Assembly (NCBI GenBank): GCA_020637985.1
Contig: JACKJK010000007.1
Span: 186,001-250,000, forward strand
Reading direction: 5' to 3'
Source: Rhodobiaceae bacterium
GTDB taxonomy: Bacteria > Pseudomonadota > Alphaproteobacteria > Rhizobiales > Tepidamorphaceae
Length of the DNA: 64,000 nt
The position numbers and the translations under genes are program-made. Below, piece by piece: positions 1 through 7,510 of this stretch; the stretch's first letter is position 1, and the number at the start of each line of letters is the position of its first letter. The notes beneath the pieces were generated by a model. It did not search any database and was not told the origin of the DNA. It saw only the letters and a list, made by a program, of their open reading frames with translations.

Positions 1-897
1 AATGCGGGCGTGATCCTCACCCGTGCGGCGCTGGCCGAAAACGTCGCACCGCACATTCCCCTGATCGTGTGCAAGGATCCGGTGCAGGGCTTCGAGGCGC
101 TGGTGCGAGCCTTCTATCCCGACGCGGGGCGTCCGCTTGGCGTGCACGAAACCGTGGGTGTGTCTGCGCAGGCCCATGTGCATGCGGCAGCGACGCTGGA
201 AGACGGCGTCGTTGTCGAGGCGGGTGCCAGCATCGGCGCGCGAGCCGAGATCGGTGCTGGCACGCGTATCATGCCCGGTGCCGTGATCGGTGCGGATGTG
301 CGTATCGGGCGGGATTGCTCGATCGGGGCGAATGCCTCGGTGATCCATGCGCATATCGGCGACCGGGTCATCCTGCATGCGGGCGTGCGGATCGGGCAGG
401 ACGGATTTGGCTATTCGCCGGGTCCGCGTGGGCTCATGAAGGTGTTCCATGTCGGCAAGGTCGTGATCCAGAACGACGTCGAGATCGGTGCCAATACCTG
501 CGTCGACCGCGGCGGGGTGCGCGACACGATCGTCGGCGAGGGAAGCAAGATCGACAACCTGGTGCAGGTCGCCCACAACGTGGTCATTGGCCGCCATTGT
601 GTGATCGCCGGCAGTTGTGCGCTGGCTGGCAGCGTGACATTCGGCGATGGCGTGATGCTGGGCGGCGGCGCCATGGTCAACAACCACGTGAGCGTGGCGA
701 GCGGTGCCCGCATCGCCGCGTTGAGCGCGGTGCAAAATGATATCGACGCCCCCGGCGACTGGGGTGGGGTGCCGGCGCGACCGGCACGCGAATGGATGCG
801 CGAGCACTACATGATACTGCGGATGGCGCGCGAGCGGATCGAGGCCGGAAAGGCACGTGCCGGCAAGGGGGAAGGGGAACGCAACGACAATGACTGA
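1..897 (+). CDS. lpxD: UDP-3-O-(3-hydroxyacyl)glucosamine N-acyltransferase LpxD (5' truncated)
   Basis: Third step of lipid A synthesis: adds the second 3-hydroxyacyl chain, from acyl-ACP, to the glucosamine nitrogen of UDP-3-O-acylglucosamine in the cytosol. The reading frame is open to the left edge, so the N-terminal uridine-binding part is missing; about 298 residues remain of the usual 340-355. A long run of hexapeptide repeats (V/I-G-x-x-A type) forms the left-handed beta helix. The catalytic histidine lies in DNLVQVAHNVVIG. A C-terminal helical tail (REWMREHYMILRMAR) follows the helix, as in LpxD. fabZ overlaps the last 8 bases, so the two are translationally coupled within the lpx cluster. 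Identity is secure; the start lies outside the window. Confidence 0.95.
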   Translation, partial: NAGVILTRAALAENVAPHIPLIVCKDPVQGFEALVRAFYPDAGRPLGVHETVGVSAQAHVHAAATLEDGVVVEAGASIGARAEIGAGTRIMPGAVIGADVRIGRDCSIGANASVIHAHIGDRVILHAGVRIGQDGFGYSPGPRGLMKVFHVGKVVIQNDVEIGANTCVDRGGVRDTIVGEGSKIDNLVQVAHNVVIGRHCVIAGSCALAGSVTFGDGVMLGGGAMVNNHVSVASGARIAALSAVQNDIDAPGDWGGVPARPAREWMREHYMILRMARERIEAGKARAGKGEGERNDND

Positions 898-1357
898 CGC
901 CGAGAACGGAAAATTGCTGGATCCTGCGGACATCCAAAGGATCATGGCGCTTCTGCCGCACCGCTACCCCTTCCTGCTCATCGACAGGATCATTGAGATT
1001 CGCGAGAACGCGTCGGGGATCGGCCTGAAGAACGTGACGGCCAACGAACCGCACTTCACCGGGCATTTTCCGGGCCAGCCGATCATGCCGGGAGTGCTCA
1101 TCGTCGAAGGCATGGCGCAGGCCGGCGGGGCGATCGCGCTCGCGCTTGGCGACCCGGAGGTCGAGCAACGGGTCTATTTCATGAGCATCAACGAGGCCAA
1201 GTTCCGCAAGCCCGTCGTGCCGGGCGACACCCTCTACTACCATCTGCGGCTGCTGCAGCGGCGGCGCACCGTATGGCGGTTCGCCGGTGTCGCGAAGGTC
1301 GATGGGGAGACGGTCGCGGAGGCGGAAATGACCGCGATGATCACGGATGCCGTCTAG
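890..1357 (+). CDS. fabZ: 3-hydroxyacyl-[acyl-carrier-protein] dehydratase FabZ
   Basis: Dehydrates 3-hydroxyacyl-ACP to enoyl-ACP in fatty acid elongation. It competes with LpxA/LpxD for 3-hydroxyacyl-ACP, so it sits at the branch between phospholipid and lipid A. The protein is 155 residues, normal for the family, with a single hot-dog fold. The catalytic histidine is in LLPHRYPFLLIDR and the glutamate in VLIVEGMAQAGG. I chose the ATG at 890 rather than an in-frame upstream start at 857 because a purine-rich GGGGGAAGGGGA stretch lies just upstream and family members begin close to this point. It overlaps the end of lpxD by 8 bases; lpxA follows after 69 bases. Confidence 0.95.
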   Translation: MTDAENGKLLDPADIQRIMALLPHRYPFLLIDRIIEIRENASGIGLKNVTANEPHFTGHFPGQPIMPGVLIVEGMAQAGGAIALALGDPEVEQRVYFMSINEAKFRKPVVPGDTLYYHLRLLQRRRTVWRFAGVAKVDGETVAEAEMTAMITDAV

Positions 1358-1426
1358 GCTGCATCGGAACACCGCCCGGGGGCGTTACCCCGATCATGCG
1401 CAGCAAGCAAGGCCAGCATCGAGAAC

Positions 1427-2221
1427 ATGACAAAGATCCACGCAACGGCAGTCGTCGACCCATCCGCGCAGCTCGGAGAGGATGTCGAGATCGGCCCCTT
1501 CTGTGTCGTCGGTGGCGACGTCCAGCTTGGCGATCGCGTCAAGCTGCGCAGCCATGTCAGCGTTGACGGCCACACCGTGCTCGGGGAGGGGTGCGATGTG
1601 CATCCGTTCGCCGCGCTTGGCGGCGCTCCGCAGCACCTTGGATACAAGGGCGAGCCAACGCGTCTTGAGATCGGCGCCGGCACCGTGATCCGCGAAAGCG
1701 TGACCATGAACCGTGGCACGGCGAATGGCGACGCGGTGACCCGGATCGGCAAGAACGGCTTCTTCATGGCCTATTCCCACGTTGCCCATGATTGCATCGT
1801 CGGCGACGGCGTCGTGTTCGCGAACTCAGCGACCCTTGCCGGACATTGTCACGTCGGCGACGGTGTCATCATCGGCGGGCTTTCGGCGGTGCACCAGCAT
1901 TGCCGCATCGGCACCGGCGCGATCGTCGGCGGGGTGTCCGGGGTCGCCAAGGACGTCATTCCCTTCGGTTCGGTGCTTGGCGCGCGCGCCGAGCTCGGCG
2001 GGCTCAACATCATCGGCCTGAAGCGGCGCGGCTACGACCGCCAGGCGATCCACGACGTGCGCAGCGCCTACAGGATGATCTTCTCGGGGTCGGGGACGCT
2101 GCAGGATCGCGCGCATCTCGCCGAGGAAGCATTCAAGGGCAGCGAGCTGGTGCAGCTGATCGTCGATTTTCTCAAGTCCGGTTCGGGGCGTGCCTTCTGC
2201 ACGCCGCGCGACCTGGAGTGA
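1427..2221 (+). CDS. lpxA: Acyl-ACP--UDP-N-acetylglucosamine O-acyltransferase LpxA
   Basis: First committed step of lipid A synthesis: transfers a 3-hydroxyacyl chain from ACP to the 3-OH of UDP-GlcNAc. The 264 residues match the family length. Residues about 1-190 are hexapeptide repeats forming a left-handed beta helix (for example AVVDPSAQLGEDVEIGPF at the N-terminus), and the C-terminal third is the helical acetyltransferase tail (RSAYRMIF). The catalytic histidine is in MAYSHVAHDCIVGDG. It follows fabZ and precedes lpxI in the same direction, so it belongs to the lpx operon. Confidence 0.96.
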   Translation: MTKIHATAVVDPSAQLGEDVEIGPFCVVGGDVQLGDRVKLRSHVSVDGHTVLGEGCDVHPFAALGGAPQHLGYKGEPTRLEIGAGTVIRESVTMNRGTANGDAVTRIGKNGFFMAYSHVAHDCIVGDGVVFANSATLAGHCHVGDGVIIGGLSAVHQHCRIGTGAIVGGVSGVAKDVIPFGSVLGARAELGGLNIIGLKRRGYDRQAIHDVRSAYRMIFSGSGTLQDRAHLAEEAFKGSELVQLIVDFLKSGSGRAFCTPRDLE

Positions 2222-2249
2222 GGCTGCCCGTGGTCGTGCGGCAGTGCGG

Positions 2250-3110
2250 ATGAACGACAGTACACAAGGCGCCGGGCGGATCGCGCTGGTCGGCGGAGAG
2301 GGAGAGCTCCCCGGGGTGTTGGCGCAAGCCGGCCGCAAGGCTGGAGCGGACCTGCTCGTCTATGCGGTCGAGGGGCTGTACAACGCCGGACTTCCGGCCG
2401 ACTGGAGCTTCGGCATCGGCGAAGTCGGGCGCTTGAAGAAGCAGCTTCAGCGCGACCGGGTGACACGGATTGCGGTGTCCGGACGCTTCTACCGGCCGGA
2501 CTACGGCGCCGTTGCGTGGGACATGGGCGCGGTCGCGGTGTTGCCGCGTATCCTGAAGACCGGTTTGAGCGGCGACGACAACGTGACGCGGACGATCATG
2601 GGGATCGTCGGCGAATGGGGCGTCGAGATCGTCGGACCGGATGCGATCGCGCCGGGCTTCGTTGCCCGCGCGGGCGCGATGTCGCGCCGCAAGCCGGGGA
2701 GGGCGCAGCTTGCGGACATTGCCTTCGGCGCGGAGGTGATCGCCGGGCTTGGGCGTTTCGACATCGGCCAGTGCGTTGTCGTGCACGGGCATCGGGTCAT
2801 CGCCGTCGAGGCCGCGGAGGGCACCGACCAGATGATCGCACGCGTAGCCGATCTGCGCAGACAGGGGCGCTTTCGCTCCAAGCCGCCCTGCGGCGTGCTC
2901 GTGAAAATGGCCAAGCCGCAGCAGGAACTGCGAATGGACATGCCCGTCGTCGGGCCAGATACCGTGCGCCATGCCGCCGAGGCGGGGCTTGCAGGGATCG
3001 CGGTTTCCGCCGGCAGGGTGCTGCTTGCCGATCCGGACGCGGTGCGCGCCGCGGCAGACGAAACCGGAATTTTCGTGACCGGGGTCGAGGCGGAGGGGGC
3101 GCGGGGATGA
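2250..3110 (+). CDS. lpxI: UDP-2,3-diacylglucosamine pyrophosphatase LpxI (DUF1009)
   Basis: Hydrolyses UDP-2,3-diacylglucosamine to lipid X and UMP, the step done by LpxH in gammaproteobacteria. LpxI is the unrelated enzyme typical of alphaproteobacteria. The predicted product is 286 residues. It has the N-terminal LpxI subdomain (RIALVGGEGELPGVLAQAG) and the C-terminal DUF1009 domain, with the conserved run around EAAEGTDQMIARVADLR and FRSKPPCGVLVKMAKPQQE. I chose the ATG at 2250; an in-frame start at 2190 would lie inside lpxA. The stop overlaps the lpxB start as ATGA, a sign of coupled translation. Confidence 0.93.
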   Translation: MNDSTQGAGRIALVGGEGELPGVLAQAGRKAGADLLVYAVEGLYNAGLPADWSFGIGEVGRLKKQLQRDRVTRIAVSGRFYRPDYGAVAWDMGAVAVLPRILKTGLSGDDNVTRTIMGIVGEWGVEIVGPDAIAPGFVARAGAMSRRKPGRAQLADIAFGAEVIAGLGRFDIGQCVVVHGHRVIAVEAAEGTDQMIARVADLRRQGRFRSKPPCGVLVKMAKPQQELRMDMPVVGPDTVRHAAEAGLAGIAVSAGRVLLADPDAVRAAADETGIFVTGVEAEGARG

Positions 3111-4303
3111 GCGGGCGTTCGCTGCGGCTGTTCATCATCGCCGGCGAGGAATCCGGCGATCGCCTCGCAGCGGACCTTGTAGGCGAGCTTGCGCAGCGGT
3201 TCGACGAGGTCGAGGTCACTGGTGTCGGCGGGGACCGGCTCAGGTCATGCGGGCTGCAAACGCTGTTTCCCATGCAGGACATCTCCCTGATGGGGATCAG
3301 CGCGGTGCTGGCGCAATTGCCGCGCCTGCTGCGCCGCATGTCGCAGGCGACGGACGCGGCCTTGCGCTACAAGCCGGATGCCGTCGTGCTGGTGGACGCT
3401 CCGGACTTCAATCTGCGCGTGGCCAAGAAGATCCGCGCCGCGAACCCGGCAATCCCGATCATCAAGTGGGTGTCTCCGACCGTGTGGGCATGGCGGCCGG
3501 GACGCGCGGCGGCGATGCGGCCCTACATCGACCATCTGCTGGCGCTGCTGCCTTTCGAGCCGGAGGTGCATCGCGACCTCGGCGGTCCGCCATGCACCTA
3601 CACCGGCCATCCGTTGTTCAGCCGGCGCGCGGAATTCCGCCCCGCCAGGGGGGAACGCGTTCCCATCGGGCAGGCCGATCCAGCCCGTCTCCTGGTTCTT
3701 CCGGGAAGCCGGCACGGTGAAATCAAGGCGCATGCCGGCGTGTTTGGCGAGGCCCTGGGATTCGCCAAGGCGCACGGGGCGCGTTTCGAGGTCGTCGTGC
3801 CGACGTTGGCGCGGCTGGAATCCGATGTGCGCGCAGCCGTGTCCGGCTGGCCGGTTCCGGTCGAGGTGGTGGTTGGCGAGGACGCGCGCAACGCCGTCTT
3901 CCGCAGTGCGCATGCCGCGCTCGCAGCGTCCGGCACGGTGACGCTGGAGCTGGCGCTGGCCGGCGTGCCGATGGTCGTCGCCTACGAGCCGGACCGGATC
4001 ATCAAGGCGTTGAGCGGCTTCATCCGCAGCTGGTCGATCATCCTGCCCAATCTCATCCTCGGGCGGCCGGTCATCCGCGAGTACCTCGGTCACCAGTTCC
4101 GACCGGACATGCTGGGAGCGGCGCTTGCAGCCCTGCTGCACGACACGCCGGAGCGCAGGGCACAGATCGAGAGCTTTTCCGAACTCGACAGCGTGATGGA
4201 TACCGGGGCGCGTACACCAGCCGAGGTCGCAGCCGATGCCGTGCTGGCCACGATCGATGCGCACAAGGGCGGCGACAGGGCGGCCGCGACGCCTCAGGGG
4301 TAA
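3107..4303 (+). CDS. lpxB: Lipid A disaccharide synthase LpxB
   Basis: Glycosyltransferase family 19 enzyme that joins lipid X to UDP-diacylglucosamine to form the lipid A disaccharide, at the inner membrane. The product is 398 residues, normal for the family. It opens with LFIIAGEESGDRLAADLV, carries the SPTVWAWRPGRAAAMRPYIDHLL segment around residue 125, and has the sugar-nucleotide-binding SGTVTLELALAGVPMVVAYE near residue 275. The ATG at 3107 overlaps the lpxI stop by 4 bases. This is the last gene of the lpx cluster here; a GC-rich hairpin at 4331-4357 follows. Confidence 0.96.
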   Translation: MSGRSLRLFIIAGEESGDRLAADLVGELAQRFDEVEVTGVGGDRLRSCGLQTLFPMQDISLMGISAVLAQLPRLLRRMSQATDAALRYKPDAVVLVDAPDFNLRVAKKIRAANPAIPIIKWVSPTVWAWRPGRAAAMRPYIDHLLALLPFEPEVHRDLGGPPCTYTGHPLFSRRAEFRPARGERVPIGQADPARLLVLPGSRHGEIKAHAGVFGEALGFAKAHGARFEVVVPTLARLESDVRAAVSGWPVPVEVVVGEDARNAVFRSAHAALAASGTVTLELALAGVPMVVAYEPDRIIKALSGFIRSWSIILPNLILGRPVIREYLGHQFRPDMLGAALAALLHDTPERRAQIESFSELDSVMDTGARTPAEVAADAVLATIDAHKGGDRAAATPQG

Positions 4304-4330
4304 TACGCTCTTCGTTGAACGAACAAGCAA

Positions 4331-4357
4331 AGGCCGCGACGGGGACCGCCGCGGCCT
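4331..4357. terminator. Hairpin between converging lpxB and gltA
   Basis: A perfect 8-bp inverted repeat, AGGCCGCG and CGCGGCCT, is separated by 11 bases. It lies between the stop codons of two converging genes. The right flank (TGTTGTGTTC) is moderately T-rich in the plus direction, and the left flank read on the minus strand (TTGCTTGTTC) is likewise T-rich. It could therefore end transcription from both sides. The T tracts are imperfect, and activity is inferred. Confidence 0.5.
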
Positions 4358-4391
4358 GTTGTGTTCACAACGGCAACGTGCCGCAGGGGAC

Positions 4392-5684
4392 CTACTTGCG
4401 TGAGGTGATCGGCACGTAGTCGCGGCGCGTCGAGCCTGTGTAGAGCTGGCGCGGCCGGCCGATCTTCTGCTTGGGATCCTCGATCATCTCCTTCCACTGG
4501 GCGATCCAGCCGACCGTGCGGGCGACCGAGAAGAGCACCGTGAACATGGTGGTCGGAAAGCCGAGCGCCTTCAACGTGATGCCGGAGTAGAAGTCGATAT
4601 TGGGATAGAGCCGCTTCTCGATGAAGTACTCGTCGTGCAGGGCGATGCGCTCGAGCTCCAGCGCGACATCGAGCAGCGGGTCGTCCTTGATGCCGACCTC
4701 GGCGAGAACCTCGTGGCAGGTGCGCTGCATGACGCGGGCGCGCGGATCGTAGTTCTTGTAGACGCGGTGGCCGAAGCCCATCAGGCGGAAGGGATCGTCC
4801 TTGTCCTTGGCGCGTTCGATGAACTCGGGAATGCGGTCGACGCTGCCAATCTCCTGCAGCATCTCCAGTGCCGCCTCGTTGGCGCCGCCGTGCGCCGGGC
4901 CCCACAGGCAGGCGATGCCGGCGGCGATGCAGGCGAAGGGATTGGCGCCCGAGGAGCCGGCAAGGCGCACCGTCGAGGTCGATGCGTTCTGCTCGTGGTC
5001 CGCGTGCAGGATGAAGATGCGGTCCATGGCGCGGGCGAGCACGGGATTGACCTTGTACTCGTCGCAGGGGACCGCAAAGCACATGTGCAGGAAGTTCGCG
5101 GTGAAATCGAGCGAGTTCTTCGGGTACATGAACGGCTGGCCGATCGAGTATTTGTAGGCCATTGCCGCAATGGTCGGCATCTTCGCGATCATACGCACGC
5201 TGGCGACCATGCGCTGGTAGGGATCTGCGATGTCGATGGAGTCATGATAGAAGGCCGACAGGGCGCCAACGACGCCGACCATGACCGCCATCGGGTGCGC
5301 GTCGCGCCGGAAGCCGGAAAAGAAACGGGTCATCTGTTCGTGAACCATCGTGTGATGGGTCACGCGGTTGTCGAAATCCGCCTTCTGGCCCTGGGTCGGA
5401 AGTTCGCCGTACAGCAGCAGGTAGCACGTCTCGAGGAAGTCGCCGTGCTCGGCGAGTTGCTCGATCGGATAGCCGCGATACATCAGGATGCCTTCATCGC
5501 CGTCGATGTAGGTGATCTTGGATTCGCAGCTTGCCGTGGAGGTGAAGCCGGGGTCGTAGGTGAACATGCCCGTGTCGGCGTAGAGCTTCGAGATATCGAT
5601 GACGTCGGGACCGACGGTGCCGTTCATGACCGGAAGGGAATTCGTCTTCGAGCCCACTTCCAGCTTTGCGGAATTGTCACCCAT
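4392..5684 (-). CDS. gltA: Citrate synthase, type I hexameric
   Basis: Condenses acetyl-CoA and oxaloacetate to citrate, the entry into the TCA cycle. The 430-residue product has the type I citrate synthase layout. A short N-terminal domain is followed by the catalytic histidine motifs HADHEQNASTSTVRLAGSSG and WGPAHGGANEAAL, and FGHRVYKNYDPRARVM carries another active-site histidine and arginine. I chose the ATG at 5684, preceded by a strong GGGGAGAAGAG ribosome site; in-frame upstream starts add residues unlike the family. It lies downstream of gltX on the same strand with a 228-base gap, so it may have its own promoter. I could not pick one out with confidence. Confidence 0.97.
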   Translation of the reverse strand: MGDNSAKLEVGSKTNSLPVMNGTVGPDVIDISKLYADTGMFTYDPGFTSTASCESKITYIDGDEGILMYRGYPIEQLAEHGDFLETCYLLLYGELPTQGQKADFDNRVTHHTMVHEQMTRFFSGFRRDAHPMAVMVGVVGALSAFYHDSIDIADPYQRMVASVRMIAKMPTIAAMAYKYSIGQPFMYPKNSLDFTANFLHMCFAVPCDEYKVNPVLARAMDRIFILHADHEQNASTSTVRLAGSSGANPFACIAAGIACLWGPAHGGANEAALEMLQEIGSVDRIPEFIERAKDKDDPFRLMGFGHRVYKNYDPRARVMQRTCHEVLAEVGIKDDPLLDVALELERIALHDEYFIEKRLYPNIDFYSGITLKALGFPTTMFTVLFSVARTVGWIAQWKEMIEDPKQKIGRPRQLYTGSTRRDYVPITSRK

Positions 5685-5912
5685 TTCTCTTCTCCCCTTG
5701 TTGTGCTGCAGAACGCCCGGCGAGGCAGCAATCCGAGTGCTGCGGCCCGCTTGCGGCATGTGCTGTCAACGCGCGAATTCGGCGCGACTACCGTGAACAA
5801 GGTGCGGCGGGCGAGGGAGCGTTCCGAAGTCCAGAAAATACCGCAATTGGGGTATCCGATTTGCCCCCGCGCCGCAAGCTAGGCAAAGGTTCTATGGCCA
5901 TTAGCCATGGCG

Positions 5913-7343
5913 TCATTTCGGCCTCGCCTGGTCGGCGATACGGCCAAGACTTTCCTTGCGCCCGAGCACGATGAGGACGTCGAAAATCCCCGGCGAGGTG
6001 GTGCGGCCGGTGAGCGCGGCGCGCAGCGGCTGGGCCACCTTGCCAAGCTTGAGTTCGTTGGCCTCTGCGAATTCGCGGACAGCCTGCTCCAGAGCCGCGG
6101 CGTCCCATGTGGCGAGCCGTTCCAGGCTGGCGTGAAGGCCGGCCAGCATCGCGCGCGCCTCGTCGCCGAGCAGCGCCAGAGCCTTGTCGTCGCAGCTGAG
6201 AGGGCGCGTGGCGACGAGGAAGCCGGCCGCGTCGACCAGTTCCGTTAGCGTGCGGGCGCGTTCCTTGAGGCCAGGCAGGGCCGAGCGCAGCGCCGCGCGG
6301 GCCTTGGCGTCGAGCCTGCCGGCGAACGCGGGGCCGCCGGGCAGATGCGGCAGGGTGTCCAGCAACAGCGCCATCAGCTCGTCGTCGGGCGTTGCGCGCA
6401 TGTAGTGGCCGTTGAGGTTGTCCAGCTTGACGAAGTCGAAGCGGGCGGCGGACTTGCCGATGGCGTCGAGATCGAACCATTCGATCATCTGTTCGGTGGA
6501 GAAGACCTCGTCGTCGCCGTGGCTCCAGCCGAGCCGGGCGAGGTAGTTGCGCATCGCCTGCGGCAGGTAGCCCATCTCGCGGTAGGCCTCGACGCCGAGC
6601 GCGCCGTGGCGCTTGGACAGCTTGGCGCCGTCGGCACCATGGATCAGCGGGATATGCGCCATGACGGGCACCGGCCAGCCGAGCGCGACGTAGATCTGGC
6701 TCTGGCGTGCGGCGTTGGTGAGGTGGTCGACGCCGCGGATGATGTGGGTCACGCCCATGTCGTGGTCATCGACGACGACGGAGAGATTGTAGGTCGGGGT
6801 ACCGTCGGAACGCAGGATGATGAGATCGTCGAGATCCTTGTTGGCGAAGGTGACGGTACCCTGCACCCTGTCGGCGATGACGGTCTCGCCATCCTCCGGT
6901 GAGCGGAAGCGGATGACAGGGGGGATGCCGGTTGGCGCGTCGGCGGGGTCGCGGTGGCGGCAGCGGCCGTCGTAGCGCGGCGGGCGGCCCTCGGCCATTG
7001 CCTTCTCGCGCATCGCGTCGAGTTCCTCGCGCGAACAGTAGCAGCGGTAGGCGTTGCCGGTTTCCAGCAGGCGCTCGACGACGACCTTGTGGGCGTCGAG
7101 CCGGGAAAACTGGGATACAGGTTCTCCGTCCCAGTCGAGACCCAGCCACTTCAGACCGTCAAGGATCGCCGCGACGGCGGGCTCGGTGGAGCGCTGGCGG
7201 TCGGTGTCCTCGATGCGCAGCAGCATCCTGCCACCGGTGTGGCGGGCATAGAGCCAGTTGAAGAGCGCGGTGCGCGCGCCGCCGATGTGCAGGAAACCGG
7301 TCGGGGAGGGGGCGAACCGGGTGACCACGGGTGTGGCAGTCAT
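5913..7343 (-). CDS. gltX: Glutamyl-tRNA synthetase
   Basis: Class I aminoacyl-tRNA synthetase charging tRNA-Glu (and in many alphaproteobacteria also tRNA-Gln, for later amidation). The 476 residues match the family. The HIGH-like motif is FAPSPTGFLHIGGAR near the N-terminus and the KMSKS-like motif is GAKLSKRHGALG. Cys residues at YRCYCSREEL fit the zinc-binding insertion. I chose the ATG at 7343 because the protein then begins MTATPVVTRFAPSPTG as usual; the longer in-frame extension is unconserved. comEC is divergent upstream with 167 bases between. Confidence 0.97.
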   Translation of the reverse strand: MTATPVVTRFAPSPTGFLHIGGARTALFNWLYARHTGGRMLLRIEDTDRQRSTEPAVAAILDGLKWLGLDWDGEPVSQFSRLDAHKVVVERLLETGNAYRCYCSREELDAMREKAMAEGRPPRYDGRCRHRDPADAPTGIPPVIRFRSPEDGETVIADRVQGTVTFANKDLDDLIILRSDGTPTYNLSVVVDDHDMGVTHIIRGVDHLTNAARQSQIYVALGWPVPVMAHIPLIHGADGAKLSKRHGALGVEAYREMGYLPQAMRNYLARLGWSHGDDEVFSTEQMIEWFDLDAIGKSAARFDFVKLDNLNGHYMRATPDDELMALLLDTLPHLPGGPAFAGRLDAKARAALRSALPGLKERARTLTELVDAAGFLVATRPLSCDDKALALLGDEARAMLAGLHASLERLATWDAAALEQAVREFAEANELKLGKVAQPLRAALTGRTTSPGIFDVLIVLGRKESLGRIADQARPK

Positions 7344-7510
7344 GGACGGGAAGCTCCAGGGTGCGTTTGCGCCAGACAGGCCAGGGTCGCGGCGCGCGAT
7401 TGGTGCCTTGAGACCACGGAATGGCTGCGAATTCAACCGCCGCGGCACTGCGTGCCATCGTGACCGTGGCGCCGGTTCCTGATGAGAACAAGCTGGACTA
7501 GGCTGAGGCC